Shown piece by piece: positions 13,331 to 25,239 of a stretch of DNA of 64,000 bases (position 1 is its first letter; each line of letters opens with the position of its first letter). The translations under genes were made by a program, and so were the position numbers. The stretch comes from Platycnemis pennipes (taxonomy: Eukaryota > Arthropoda > Insecta > Odonata > Platycnemididae): assembly GCA_933228895.1 (NCBI GenBank), contig OW121849.1, positions 38,658,354-38,722,353 on the forward strand, in the 5' to 3' direction. The notes beneath the pieces were generated by a model. That model was given only the letters and a program-made list of their open reading frames with translations, was not told the origin of the DNA and ran no database searches.

Positions 13331-13725
13331 GAAGAAATAAAATCACGCACTTGATTTTTCAGATATTATTATGACCTCTCTCAGTTAGGGACGAATTGGA
13401 TGGAGTACTCCTCTCTACACTGCATTTTCATTATGACGCCGGCACTACTTCTTTCTTCCGATTAGAAGTTTCGTAACCATCTGATTCTTACCTAAATACG
13501 TCTTTTTCTCCCTCTACGTCCCTTACTCAATCCTCACCTTCCATAATGGCTTACAGTGTACCATTTTTCATCAGTAATTGTTCAATTCGCCTATTCTTCC
13601 CAGAAGGGGAAACGGTTTGGTGTGAAGACTAGAGAAATGAATTCCATTTGCGAGTTCGAATAAATAAAAAATAAAAATAAATAAAAATCAACTGCTCACT
13701 GATACAGTCTTCTAGCAAAAGTAAT
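13331..13725. other. Non-coding AT-rich stretch
   Basis: Nothing recognised except an AATAAA-rich simple stretch, (AAATAAATAA)-like, at about 13660-13690. It ends just before the SINE-like copy B. Confidence 0.45.
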
Positions 13726-13730
13726 TTATC

Positions 13731-13895
13731 TAGTGTTTATTGGTGTCTTAGTTTGAGTTTTTCCGACCCCAGGTTCCGGGTTTGAATCTCGCCAGTGGCA
13801 GATCTCTTGAACTATTATCCTGGCTCCTATGGGATGCTGTGTGGGTATCACTTCTGGCTGAGCACTCCGTCCGAAGGGGGAGCTGATGCATCGGC
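13731..13895 (+). mobile_element. tRNA-derived SINE-like copy B
   Basis: TAGTGTTTATTGG at 13731-13743 resembles a pol III A box, and GGTTTGAATCTC at 13779-13790 resembles a B box. They are spaced as in a tRNA. The body ends with TGAGCACTCCGTCCGAAGGG (about 13858-13877), shared in degenerate form with copy A. The anticodon region does not fold as a working tRNA, so I read this as a SINE head plus tail. Confidence 0.5.
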
Positions 13896-14500
13896 CAATT
13901 GGAAAAGGATGATACCGACGCTTGGTTAATCTCCATCCTTCCTCGTGTCCCGCAATAATTCGCATCCATTTCCAAATACTTCCTAATCCTAAATTAGCGA
14001 ATGACCTTAGCTGTCGATCACCTCTCCCAAATGACTACTTCTCCAATAGTTATCTCTGGCAGCACTTCTTATTCATCTCCAAGTTCATCATAAGTTCTTC
14101 ACTATTTCCGTTATTTTTCACACCCATATCCTAAAATTATCCTGCATACTCTCTTCACCTTTCATTTGAATCCAGGTCCAGCACTTAAAACACGACAACC
14201 TCCGTAATAAGCTCTTACCTATTCTTTCATTCAGCCATTTTCTAAAGATTTTTTGAAGTTTTCTCCTATTGGAGGATAATGGCTGACTAGCAAATTCATT
14301 CCTCCTCTTACCACAATTATTATTAAAATGCAACTACCACCTTCCGTAATGCTAAAGATGTCTTCCTTCTATGAACCAAGCCGATATTTTATGTGTCTAG
14401 TTCTACATTTCTTAAGCCTTTTTTTCGGCTCAAGAATCTCATTTGATTTTATTTTAATGATGACGCAACTCACTACAGTCTTTAGCAGCAGTTCGCAGGT

Positions 14501-14676
14501 TTGCATGCAGATGCTGTACTTTTATGTACTGAAAGAGAAACCATTGACCCAGCTATGGAATAAAATATTCACATTGCTAGTGGTGATTTGCATGCAGATG
14601 ATTAATGTACTTCTATATATCGAATGAAAAACCATTGAACCATCTGTGAAACAAAATATTCACATTGGTTGTGGTG
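14501..14676. repeat. Diverged 87-bp tandem duplication
   Basis: TTGCATGCAGATG occurs at 14501 and again at 14588. The rest of the unit is also shared: ...AAACCATTGAMCC..., then AAAATATTCACATTG, then GTGGTG. The two copies differ by several substitutions and small indels, so the duplication is old. Confidence 0.8.
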
Positions 14677-17050
14677 GTTTTCACTCTTTCCTCTGTCTTA
14701 ATAATTAGTGCCAAAGACATCTTTTGGTTCAGTTTTTGAGTAATTAAAGTTTTATAAATGTTAACTTTTTCAGTTCCAAAAACCATTTAAGTCTCCTACA
14801 ATATTTGCAAAAAGCGGATTCATCAATTCAGACCTTGGAAGAAGTTGGAAACTTCCATTTCATTAAATTTGTCTAGAGATCTTTTCAAGGATTTTGACTC
14901 TAACTCGAGTTGAGAGTTGGCAAACCACGTGTCATATTCTTAGGTAGATTGCATCGGATATTTATCTTATTATGAGGTATGTACATGCATTATTAATATT
15001 TTATTCGGCTTATATAGAAAGAGAATGCGAGCCAAATCAACAAAATTCTCTTCTTTCTCTATTATCTTGTTTCAATTCCCCTCCATATTGCCAGAATATT
15101 GAGAATTTTATTCGGTGTTAACGTTGGTGTACTTCAGTTTAAGTACATTTTCTCATGAACTTAATGCTTTTATAATGTGAAAACTGTAAATACTTAAGGC
15201 AAATGCACTGATTTCAAGTACGTTATGCCATGTTAATGTACGAGTAAAAATGTACGCTTTAATGTAAGTCGTATTTAGCATTTTTTATAAGAACATGAAA
15301 ACTAATATGAAAAATAGTTTATTTGGGAAGTCTCCTTTGGGAAGTTTGCAGGCACAAAGTATAGTTCCTGTTCTCAAGGAATTTTTTCGTAACATAACTC
15401 GCAGCATGTGATTTCTGCCACGAAGATCGTTTGACAAAGGAGTCAAGTGGGCTTGAGGATCTGTCTTCTTCCTCATATTACTCGCCTGCAGCCCTCGAAA
15501 AGCGTCCTCATCTCGCCTTGCTTTTTTCCGAGCGAGTACCAATTTCAATCGCCCACGGAGAGCAACGAGCGTAATCAGATTTTCTATAAAGTCACGAGAT
15601 GAGATGGAGTGTTCGGCGTCGAGACGAAATGACGCCTCGGCTCCACTCTAAGTACATCGCTGTTCCACGTGCTGAGGCTTTCAGGGACTCAATCAAAAAC
15701 CAACCTCGGCTCATGTCGGGGGCCTGTGTTATTGCTACTCGGCATCGTTTCCCTACTGTTCCTACTTAACCTCACCGCATTCCTGCACGTTGCAGTGGGA
15801 AATTTTGCAATCCGCTTGAGGGTAGCATAGTCGTATGGAAGCGATTGTGCTCCGAATGGTTCCGCTTCCAGGTTAAGTGGGGATGAGGGAGAGAGAGGGC
15901 AGATTTTGTGAAGTGACCAGGAACTCGGAGAAGTGATCATTCGAGAGGAAACTGAAGTGTCTCCAATGGAGTGGGTTGTTGCGAGGTGGAGCTCGAGCGA
16001 TATTGGATTTTGAATATCGCGCAGGGATGAAGAGAGGTTCGTACCGCATGAGCGTAAGCATATCGGAATTGCGATGAGAGCGTTCAAGTCCGCATTTCAC
16101 GTGTAATATCGCGGGATATTGCATCATTCCGAGTGATATCGCAGAGCGATGAATCACGCTTCCTCGAATGTCGTTCGCTATTTGAGGCCACCTATCGCGA
16201 AATTCACCAACGTCTCCTCGATTTGCGATCAAACATAATTCATTATCCTATCCCTCACCGACTATTGGTCTTGGTAGGAAATAATAAAACTAAGTCAGAG
16301 CTTTGTTGAAGTATATTTGTCCTAAGGTTTAATGCCATATTACGTTCGTGTGTGAATATCCCATATGTACGTGATTCTTGTAACTGTTCCATCGGGAAGT
16401 TTCGTGGTACAGATCGCTGATGGTAATAAAATTAACCTGAATCGGAGCGGCCAGCAGGTGAGAAAAATGGGGTGAGTATTTACTCTGACGCGGGTGATTG
16501 TGATGACAGTTTCGAAATGTTGCGAGAGTAGTACAAACAGTTTCATGCAGGTGAATGAAATACATATATTGAAGCGTAAGGGGCCCAGAGCTTTCTAATA
16601 GGCGTGGAGGAGGAATATATGTACTTCGATGTGATTCGTTCCTGTATTTCTTAATTCCAAATTTTATTTTTGAATTTCTCTGAAGCCATAGGGAAAATTT
16701 TTGTCTTTCATGTCGTTCATTTTTGTCGTATCCTAGTGTGTTTCATGTGGCTTTAGCTAAATGATCAGTGACTCAAGAATGTTAGTAATTGCAGATGTTT
16801 AAGCTCTACTCGTTAGTGACTCACATTTCTCTAGTTAATTTATAGGTTATTTGAGTTGTGTTTACTCATGGTACTCTATTGATTAAAACGACATTGATTT
16901 ACATGTGAGTTTAAAAGTGCTCAACTAAATGGTAACGGAAGTAATGCTTTAAAATAATGGATCAATTTTTTGAAGGATTTCGCGACTTATAATCCATTTC
17001 ACAGTATTATTATTTCCGTCTTATCCTTTTCTTTTCCGACGAGAGTTTCT

Positions 17051-17130
17051 CCCCTCATCCAAGGGTGAAATGCTCCTTTGCAATTGTAAAATATTTCCTA
17101 CAGAACTGAAGACACCCCAAGGATGAGGGG
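17051..17130. repeat. Imperfect inverted repeat with GC-rich arms
   Basis: CCCCTCATCCAAGGGT at 17051-17066 is matched by ACCCCAAGGATGAGGGG at 17114-17130. The outer ten bases (CCCCTCATCC) pair perfectly. The loop is about 47 bases. Confidence 0.7.
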
Positions 17131-18755
17131 AGACACTGTTGTAGAAAAAACAAAAAACGTGGTGGTTATCCTCGAAAATATTAATAATAAGAAAAAGTAG
17201 ATAATTTCCATATAATGTGTAATTTACTTCCATGTATTTTTTTTAAATTTTACTTTCCACTCTGCATTTATCTAGCATTGGAGTGATTTAGATTTATTTT
17301 ATGTGATATTATTTCAGTATTTACCTATTTTGGGCCCAAATTATTGAAATTGTTAAAGCAAAGCTCTCTTTTGCATCGATTCATGTTATCTTCAACCTTG
17401 AATAATTCATTAGGTTTTGAGGAATGGAGTTTCTTGTTATAGCGATAGTATGCGGCAGTATGCTCCTACTTTCACTCATGAGGAACAAGGCTAATTATTG
17501 CTTAAATTGGAAAGGCTCATTCAGAATGTTTCCAGTCTGCAAATATCTTTCTATCGATATTCCGGCATTGATGTGGTGACGTAATATGAGGGAAAGCGTA
17601 TTTTTTTGTGATTTCCCTTTGTATTTTCAGTGTAATTACATTTTAAAATTAATGACAATCGAGGGAATGTGACCCTTCTCGTTGCCTTCAAATTGTTCTA
17701 CAACAGGGAAATAGTGATTAAGCCGGGCGCCACCACTGGCATAGAGGGAGTTCGTTAAAATTCTAAAGAAAAAGCCGGGAAGCCAGAAATGAGGTGGAAT
17801 TTTTTTTCTGGCGATCCCTTTGTGAGGACGTTTTTCCTGGTTCAGCACGGCTCATATTCTGTGGGGAAGAGTCGTGTAAATAACTTTAATTTCCTGCTTC
17901 AATAACGAGTCGGGTGACGAGCTCGTATTTTTTTCCCAAATCGGATGTAAAGTGGATGAGAGCAAAAGGTACGGCTCATCAGAATTGACAGGGCTCGTAG
18001 CCAATCGCCTGCTGCAACACGACATGGAACTTCGTTGTGTGATGAAACTGAGCCAATTCGGGTCAATTAACATTTGTTCACCGTCGATGATATTGACAAA
18101 CGAGACTGAAAATGCGTCACGAGGTACACATGACTGGAATATAGCGGAAGAGCGCGAAGCAATTAGATAAAGATCGAAGGTAAAAAATTTAGCGTCCTAC
18201 CCCAAAGTGTGTTCGGGAATGTTGATGAACCTTCATCCACGCTACATGCGGCTGGTGAAACGGCTAGAAAATAGGAAGGACATTATTGTATCCTCACTGT
18301 TACAATGCAGTTAATACACGAGCTTTGGTGTCTCTGATAGTAATATTAAGATTGACTAGAGTTGTGGGGGAATGACTAGCAATTGAATTGAAATGTCCAG
18401 AAATATTGCGGGCATATTGAGAGTGAACTTTGCAGCTGTACTTGGTGTCCCAGCTAAGAATCGATATATCCGAGTTAAATCTCCCTGAAATTAATAGTGA
18501 AATCAATTGAAACATTTTTCAAAATCCTTTCTAAGTAAAATAAGAGGATTACATATGAATACAAGTTTTAAGATGTATTTTCTAACCTTTTTAAACCTAT
18601 GGAAAATTCACGATTGAAATTTGCCTCAAATTGTGTAAAAATAACTTGTGAACAAACAGAAAGAATGTATTCAGTATTAGAATTATGAGCGCTGCTTGAA
18701 AGCCAGAAAATTACATTGATCATTCCTGCACATGGATGAATCATGCATTTAATTA

Positions 18756-19485
18756 CAGTAAACTTCCGATTTTCCGTGCTATTGACTGGTAGAGGGTTCA
18801 CGGATAATCGTGAAAAACGGATAATCCGGTGTTTTGTTCTTTCCGGATTCATTTCTCTCCGGTGCGCCGCCAAAATTAATAAACTCCCTAAGAAAATATC
18901 ACAATCTGCTAATGAAAATATCGTCGCCGGACACACGAGCATTTGATGACAAAAAGGTGGATTGATAAACCGGAAACCGGATTGGTAGAGCTGCCCCGGT
19001 CGCAATTTAATGATTACAAGCCTCGGGTGGCGACACAAAGCCTGCCGTAAGACATTGGACCATTCGTGAAGGCCGTAGTGAAAGTCACGATTGTAGGATA
19101 ATAACAAAAGTTTACATACCTTTGAGACCATTTCCGATACTCTAAATATATTGTGGATGTACGGATAACGGATAACGGTAAATATGTTCAATACGAGAGT
19201 AGCAATGGCTAGCATAAGTAGCTGCATGTTGGTATGAGGATGTAAAGCTAACCTAACTATCAGCATGTTTTGCATGTTTGCTTTGCAATTTTTATCTTTT
19301 CAAACAGTGTAGTTCTAACTAGTATATTAGATATAATCCTTTTTTATGCATGATATGTAGTGTATGCTTGGTGAGAAATCACCCCATGCCACACACCTTT
19401 ATGGTTGCTTTCAGGGTATTATGTAGATGTAGATAGATAACCAGCAGCCCGTTAAACGCGCGCACGGATAATCGGGAGTTTACTC
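18756..19485. mobile_element. Pogo/Tigger-like DNA transposon remnant (about 730 bp)
   Basis: The left end, CAGTAAACTTCCGATTTTCC, follows a TA dinucleotide. The right end, read in reverse complement, is GAGTAAACTCCCGATTATCC and also adjoins TA. The roughly 24-bp termini match at about 20 positions, and the TA target site is what Tc1/mariner-superfamily elements duplicate. Sub-terminal GATAATCGTG/CGGATAA motifs recur inside (around 18802, 18823 and 19162). The CAGTA-type end suggests the pogo/Tigger branch. A - strand open frame of 235 codons runs right through the left terminus and looks fortuitous. I recognise no transposase, so this is likely a non-autonomous or decayed copy. Confidence 0.62.
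19379..19438 (-). repeat. Dispersed ATCTACATCTACAT repeat, copy b
   Basis: Its reverse complement reads ATCTACATCTACATAATACC, then CCTGAAAG, then CATAAAGGTGTGTGGCATGG, almost the same as copy a at 5850. It lies inside the pogo-like element, close to its right end, so it is either a nested insertion or part of the element's interior. Confidence 0.72.
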
Positions 19486-19489
19486 TAGT

Positions 19490-20770
19490 AGAGAAATGAG
19501 TTTAGGGAAATATTGTACGCATAGCATATTTGAAATGTCCATTTCTTAGGTAACGTGAGATTTCTTTAGTGGGAATATGAGGTGAATATTGGTATATCCA
19601 TCATTTTACGCAATCTTTCTGAACGATTTTATAAGGAGTGCAATAGGTTTAAATAAATCGACGAAGAAGCAAGAATGATCTTTCCTGCCCTCAAGTACAA
19701 ATGGCTCGGCTTCGCGACGGCGGGACGAGAGGACGGTGGAGGAACAAGAATGTCATGACGGAAATTAATCCGCGGAATGCGGGGAAAAGCGACAAGATTT
19801 ACGGCGTCGGCGGAGGCGCTATGATTGAGGAACGCAACAAATCAATTTCGGAGTTGAAGGGAGATCCCAATGGGCGTCGAGGAGGGAGTAGAGGGCCCCT
19901 CCGCTGAGAGCCCTCGTCGCTGGAGTGGCGCCCGTTGGAGTGGGAAGAGGCCGCCATCGAGAGCCGTCCGCGGGATGAAGGGAGGAGAATGGGATTTGGG
20001 AGAGGATGGATGGGAGCGGTGGGGGAGGGCTGTTATTGGACGGTTGACCGCTCAGATGACGTTTGGGAGAGGGCAGGGGTCGCTGAAGGGGATGGTCAGG
20101 GTGCGTCCCTCCCTAGAGACCGTGGCCATTATTCCCCTCGCCGATGCCTGGAACGCGGCGCAACAATGTGACGCCGTGCAATGCCTAATTCTCTCGCGGA
20201 GCCTCTGGCGTCGCCGTCCGCCTGACGAACGTCCCCGATGGCCTCCCTGTCATTACTCCCCCCTCAACCTGCCCCCTGCGTCCCTGGGTGCGGGTTCAGA
20301 GGAATCTGCGGCATCGCCCTGCTCCTCCCGTTCGAGCGCCCTTCGCCCTACGATAGTCATGTGTCTCCTCCCTCGCGATCGTCTCTCTTCCGCCCCTTTC
20401 CAACCTCAACCCCCTGCTAGCCACCCTCCGGCTTAGAAGCTGCTATAATATAATTCAAATATCTTAGCGACTGAGGAAGAAAGGGGTACGGCACGTGATT
20501 AGATAAGGACCAATGAGTACTTCGATGTATCAGCAGAAATTGAAGACGTATAGCTTTACTGAAGATGTTAGATATATATATTAAAATTCCCCGCGTCTTA
20601 TGCTATATTTGGCCAGATAAATAAGAATAGAGGGATATACTGTCGTACTGATTTCATCGTTTCAGATTCGTCACAGATTCAAAACGTTATTTTTCCCATG
20701 TACTATAAGAGAACAAATTAGGCGGAATTGCAAAGGGATAGGTAGGCGAAATATTGTTCGAGTAGTCTGT
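19490..20770. other. Purine-rich then pyrimidine-rich GC block
   Basis: The + strand is G/A-rich at about 19700-20100 and then turns C/T-rich at about 20190-20430. A 188-codon + frame (19870-20436) crosses the switch and changes from Gly/Glu/Arg-rich to Pro/Ser-rich with it. That argues for composition rather than protein. No splice-flanked exon is seen. Confidence 0.45.
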
Positions 20771-20774
20771 ACTC

Positions 20775-20812
20775 GCGGTGGCTTGCAGGATATTGCGTAG
20801 GTGTAGATGAGG
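20775..20812 (-). repeat. Dispersed ATCTACATCTACAT repeat, partial copy c
   Basis: The reverse complement, CTCATCTACACCTACGCAAT followed by ATCCTGCAAGCCACCGCG, covers only the 5' half of the repeat defined by copies a and b. Confidence 0.55.
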
Positions 20813-21227
20813 TTTAATTAGGAGGAGCGTGGCCTCAGAAAATATTAGTCACCTTCTAGCAAGTCTCGTGCTCACGTCGTGCGGTGTTGCTAAAGTTATC
20901 CCCGCCTTTACTTCCACATTTCTCATAAGTCAGCATGTGATATACAATAGTCAACACCTGCGTGCATCCCCCCTCCACCTAGAGTCTCCCCTCCTTCAAA
21001 AACAAAACCGTTCGGGTTGCCACGAAATTGAAGCAGAGTCGCAAAGATATTTGCATTCTAGTATAGCGGTACGTTCCTCGACTCGGATCACGCCGCATCG
21101 CAGCGTGTCACTGCAGCATGCCATACTCCTATAATGTTGCTTTAGGACGTAGCTCTTTAGAAACTCCGTCTCTGTTAACCATAATGACAAGTCATTCATT
21201 TCACACAATGTATCCACAGCAATCAAA
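20813..21227. other. Non-coding leader of the tandem array
   Basis: No gene is supported. The segment ends with AATCAAATTCGACGG, where ATTCGACGG is shared with the inverted-repeat element on the other side of the array (22925-22934). Confidence 0.4.
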
Positions 21228-22553
21228 TTCGACGGTTTGCAACGACTTTTCCAAGGCTTTCAGGCTCAGTCAATTTATCCATATAGATAGTTGCTCGTAT
21301 TAAATAAATTTGGGTGGGGGAGATTGTTGACAGCAGAGACTAGGTGTGAAATTGTTTGGAATATAAATAACTACCTTATCGCTATGGATAACTATCCTTC
21401 AGTTGTCACTAAATTACGCCTATGTCTACCAAATTTATCTATACCAAATTCGATGGCTTGCAACGACTTTTCCAAGGCTTTCAGGCTCAGTTAATTCATC
21501 CTTATATAGATAGTTGCTCGCATTAAATAAATTTGGACGGGGGAGATTATTGACAGCAGAGACTAGGTGTGAAATTGTTTGGAATATAAATAACTACCTT
21601 ATCGCTATGGATAACTATCCTTCAGTTGTCACTAAATTACGCCTATGTCTACCAAATTTATCTATACCAAATTCGATGGCTTGCAACGACTTTTCCAAGG
21701 CTTTCAGGCTCAGTTAATTCATCCTTATATAGATAGTTGCTCGCATTAAATAAATTTGGACGGGGGAGATTATTGACAGCAGAGACTAGGTGTGAAATTG
21801 TTTGGAATATAAATAACTACCTTATCGCTATGGATAACTATCCTTCAGTTGTCACTAAATTACGCCTATGTCTACCAAATTTATCTATACCAAATTCGAT
21901 GGCTTGCAACGACTTTTCCAAGGCTTTCAGGCTCAGTTAATTCATCCTTATATAGATAGTTGCTCGCATTAAATAAATTTGGACGGGGGAGATTATTGAC
22001 AGCAGAGACTAGGTGTGAAATTGTTTGGAATATAAATAACTACCTTATCGCTATGGATAACTATCCTTCAGTTGTCACTAAATTACGCCTATGTCTACCA
22101 AATTTATCTATACCAAATTCGATGGCTTGCAACGACTTTTCCAAGGCTTTCAGGCTCAGTTAATTCATCCTTATATAGATAGTTGCTCGCATTAAATAAA
22201 TTTGGACGGGGGAGATTATTGACAGCAGAGACTAGGTGTGAAATTGTTTGGAATATAAATAACTACCTTATCGCTATGGATAACTATCCTTCAGTTGTCA
22301 CTAAATTACGCCTATGTCTACCAAATTTATCTATACCGAATTCGATGGCTTGCAACGACTTTTCCAAGGCTTTCAGGCTCAGTTAATTCATCCTTATATA
22401 GATAGTTGCTCGCATTAAATAAATTTGGACGGGGGAGATTATTGACAGCAGAGACTAGGTGTGAAATTGTTTGGAATAGAAATAACTACCTTATCGCTAT
22501 GGATAAATATCCTTCTGTTGTTACTAAATTACGCCTGTCTACCAAAATTATCT
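21228..22553. repeat. Tandem array of a 223-bp unit, about six copies
   Basis: The marker AACGACTTTT recurs at 21241, 21462, 21685, 21908, 22131 and 22354, giving periods of 221 and then 223. Inner copies are essentially identical; one substitution, at about 22338, is visible. The first copy (21228-21450) and the last (from about 22395) carry several differences. The unit contains a 67-codon open frame starting at a non-ATG codon. As 223 is not a multiple of three, the frame closes in each unit and I do not regard it as a gene. Homogeneous centre and diverged edges fit unequal exchange or recent amplification. No hammerhead core is visible in the unit. Confidence 0.95.
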
Positions 22554-22972
22554 AACGGCTAAGGTTATATTGTTTATTATCGTTATTCCGTCGAATCTGC
22601 TTGTCTTAGCCGTAGGAGAAAAATACCATACAACAGCGAGACATAATTGAAACACGTGAACTTGGTTCTTTGATGTCATCGATGTTGCTACCAGTTTAGC
22701 AGTTCGATACATCGTTTTACGGCTGAGTAGTACCAGTAGTGAGCGAATTAGTTGATGCGAAGTAGTTGACTCATGGTCGAGTGATTTATACCTAAGCTGT
22801 AGACGCCTCCACCGAAAAATTAACAAAAGCGTGTGGGTAGTCGTTTCTTCTTGGATGGGAGAATGTGTACTCTCGTTCCATCCGTTTGCTGCACAAACTA
22901 TTGCTGTTTAGCGATATGTTGTCAGATTCGACGGAGCGATATCACTTTAGCCGTTGGATAACTTTGGTAGAC
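22537..22972. mobile_element. Inverted-repeat (MITE/foldback-like) element
   Basis: The left arm, GTCTACCAAAATTATCTAAC then GGCTAAGGTTATAT (22537-22570), is matched in reverse complement by the right arm at 22925-22972, which contains ATATCACTTTAGCCGTTGGA then TAACTTTGGTAGAC. Pairing extends inward to CCGTCGAATCTG at about 22589-22600 with CAGATTCGACGG at 22923-22934. The left arm begins inside the last tandem copy, which shares GTCTACCAAA and TTATCTA. I see no clear target-site duplication and no transposase. Confidence 0.62.
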
Positions 22973-25140
22973 TTAATCAACTTCACTCAATGAGTAAACA
23001 AAGAAAAATTAGCTGCAAAGAAGTTCCGTTTGCTTTCATTATGTCGTAATGGCATCAAAGACCATATTGAACTCCATGCCAAAATATATCTAGGCCTCCG
23101 TATTCATATCGAGCTGCTGGAACTTTTCAAATGGATGTTTTAAGTCAGCCATGTTCGTGATGCTTCTATGTAGCGTATGGTGACACAATCCAAATACAAG
23201 TTCTTTCTCACTATCACTCTCGTCGTGATTTCAATTTTGAACTTGGTGAACTTGGTTTGAACTGGCACAACCTAAACGATTTGGTTACAGTCCAGCCTTT
23301 TCTCTTTCCCTCAGAATCTCTTTTGTCTCTTACGACTCTTTCTCTCTCTCTCTCTCTCTCAATCTCGTGTCTCTCTTACGAGCCTTTGGCGATTCAATTA
23401 TTGCTCTAATGTGTGCACATTACCATTGCTCTCTTTTCGGCACGATCTTTTTGCATGTAATTCATCCTGTTCTTTAAACAGCTTCGTTTATTCTGTTGTT
23501 AATTTGAGGTTTATCCCTCAAATGCAGCAACCTTCTTCTTTCGTTCACTTTCTTTCTTTCTCATAAGTATCCATTCCACAACCGCGACAGGATATTTTTC
23601 AGCATTAATTTTTAATGCAAAATACTCTTGTTGGATGTGATATCGTGCACGTTTCTCAAGGCAGCAAGTTGGGCATAAAACGAGGTTTTGCGATGCAAAA
23701 AGAATTGTCAGTAATTCGCACGGTCAATGAGACCAATAGGCTTGAAATGACACATGGTCTAATCATATCGCTCTAATATCATTCGATATGTTTGAGATAT
23801 TTCCTTATTTACTCGATGCGATGCTCGCATTGTGGTATCCTTCATTCTCATTTCTTCTTTTCCTCTCCATCTTTCCTTTCATAGATCTTCACCAGCGACA
23901 CCTCTTCTCCGAAGACTCCGTGCCACCATACCGTCCGCCATTTGGCGAACTCATCTCTTTTCCTCCTCCCATTACCTCACTTTCCCGCGCAAACATTTCG
24001 TCAGTCTTTTGTTTCCACTCACCGTACAAATCCGTGGGGCGTTGTTCACTTAGATCCCAAGTACTCACTCCCTCATTTATTTCGGGAGGGGCCAAAAGTT
24101 TGGCGTCATTCGATACTGGGTTTTCGTCGCTCCTTTTAATTTTTCTCCGGCTCCTTTCCTTTTCTTCTGCATCCATTTTGGCCATATCCATTCGATACCT
24201 CCTCTTACCCTCCCAATTCACTCGGCACCTCGGTCAAACCCTTAATAATTCCGAATCAGTGGAATCGCTTGCGAGAAGGGTGGATGGGCTTCCAACTCCC
24301 CGTCTCCCGTCTTTCTTCTCTTAATTGGATTTTAATTACCACGCAATACTTTGCCTAGTGATTAGTTTCACTGCGTGAATTAATACCGAAAAGCAAGACA
24401 CCCATATTATAGCAGGAGATTCTTTCTCGTGTATCTACTATGCAATGAAAAAAATGGTGTCCAATTAGTATCTCGCAAATTAATAATTGCTCACATTTTA
24501 GGAATATAATGCGCTCGGAACAAATGGCATGCAGTTAATTTCGTGGGACAGAGATTTAATTAACAAAAATCTTCTTCAAACAAATTGCTCATTAGCTTGT
24601 TGAGTGGATGAATAAATATTTTCGGCAAACAGCTTTGGACAGAATGGAATTGTCGAGCGAACAATTATGATTCCATTATTTAGCGGTCACGTCCCGGGGC
24701 AGAAAAATGCTAAGGGATAACTTGCACAGAAATGAGAGGAATAATTCAAGTTTTAGTTACCAAGTGATGATAAAATATTTTAGTGGATTCAACAAAGCCT
24801 AATGTTTAGTTTTTAAACTGCTACGGTCTCTGCATAATTACACTTTCAATTATTTTATGCAGCATATTTGAATTAAGGCTATTATCAGGAATGATTTCAA
24901 AGGCATCCAGGTTTGTTTGAGAGTTAAAATGAAAAGGATATCGGAGACCATTTGGATCGAGGTGAATTTTACACCCAATAGAGAGCGAAGGTTAATGCGT
25001 GCGATGATATTGGACTGTTTTTGGTGAAATCGATAGATGCCTCATAGTAATGGCGGAATTAATTTTAAACATGGCTCTGACTGCTAGGGCTATGTCGCTT
25101 AAATCAAACTAATCATTTATAAGCTTAACTTCGAAAAAAA
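22973..25140. other. Non-coding stretch with CT microsatellite and island
   Basis: A (CT)n microsatellite lies at about 23336-23360 within a CT-rich segment, and a pyrimidine-rich island at about 23840-24310. The 178-codon + frame at 23788-24324 is Ser/Pro/Phe-rich low complexity. From 24320 to 24900 the DNA is AT-rich with many TAATTA/ATTAAT strings. These could be homeodomain sites but are not distinguishable from composition. Confidence 0.45.
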
Positions 25141-25152
25141 TACCGAAAACCA

Positions 25153-25226
25153 CGATTAAATTTGGGTTCGAACCAGCGGCCTTTGTGGAGGCAGGCCGTT
25201 GTATTAACCAATTTGACTACCAACTG
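25153..25226 (-). mobile_element. tRNA-like SINE head or tRNA pseudogene
   Basis: On the - strand, TAGTCAAATTGG (plus coordinates 25208-25219) is a perfect A-box match, and GGTTCGAACCC (25164-25174) is a near-perfect B box, spaced as in a tRNA. The anticodon arm forms CGGCC/GGCCG around a 12-base loop instead of 7, the D stem is only half paired, and the T stem is weak. A working tRNA is therefore unlikely, and a pol III-derived SINE head is the best reading. Confidence 0.5.
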
Positions 25227-25239
25227 GCTGTCCGATTAA

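Larger units (their letters stand above)
13896..18750. other. Non-coding stretch with local repeats
   Basis: No supported gene. The 14501-14676 duplication and the 17051-17130 inverted repeat are listed separately. Positions 15480-16240 are GC- and CpG-richer and hold two overlapping - strand frames (132 and 119 codons, at 15689-16087 and 15873-16232). Neither shows a family motif. The rest is AT-rich. Confidence 0.4.

Noticed and set aside
18568..19275. A 235-codon open frame on the - strand, the longest in the window
   Set aside because: It runs through the left terminus of the pogo-like element into flanking DNA, shows no transposase or other motif, and lacks splice signals. It looks fortuitous.
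21291..22386. A 67-codon open frame repeated five times
   Set aside because: It recurs only because the 223-bp unit is tandemly repeated. It begins at a non-ATG codon and closes within each unit.
21228..22553. CRISPR-like array
   Set aside because: The whole 223-bp unit is repeated with no variable spacers, and the window is eukaryotic.
25153..25226. Functional tRNA gene on the - strand
   Set aside because: A and B boxes are good, but the anticodon loop is 12 bases, the D stem is half paired and the T stem is weak.
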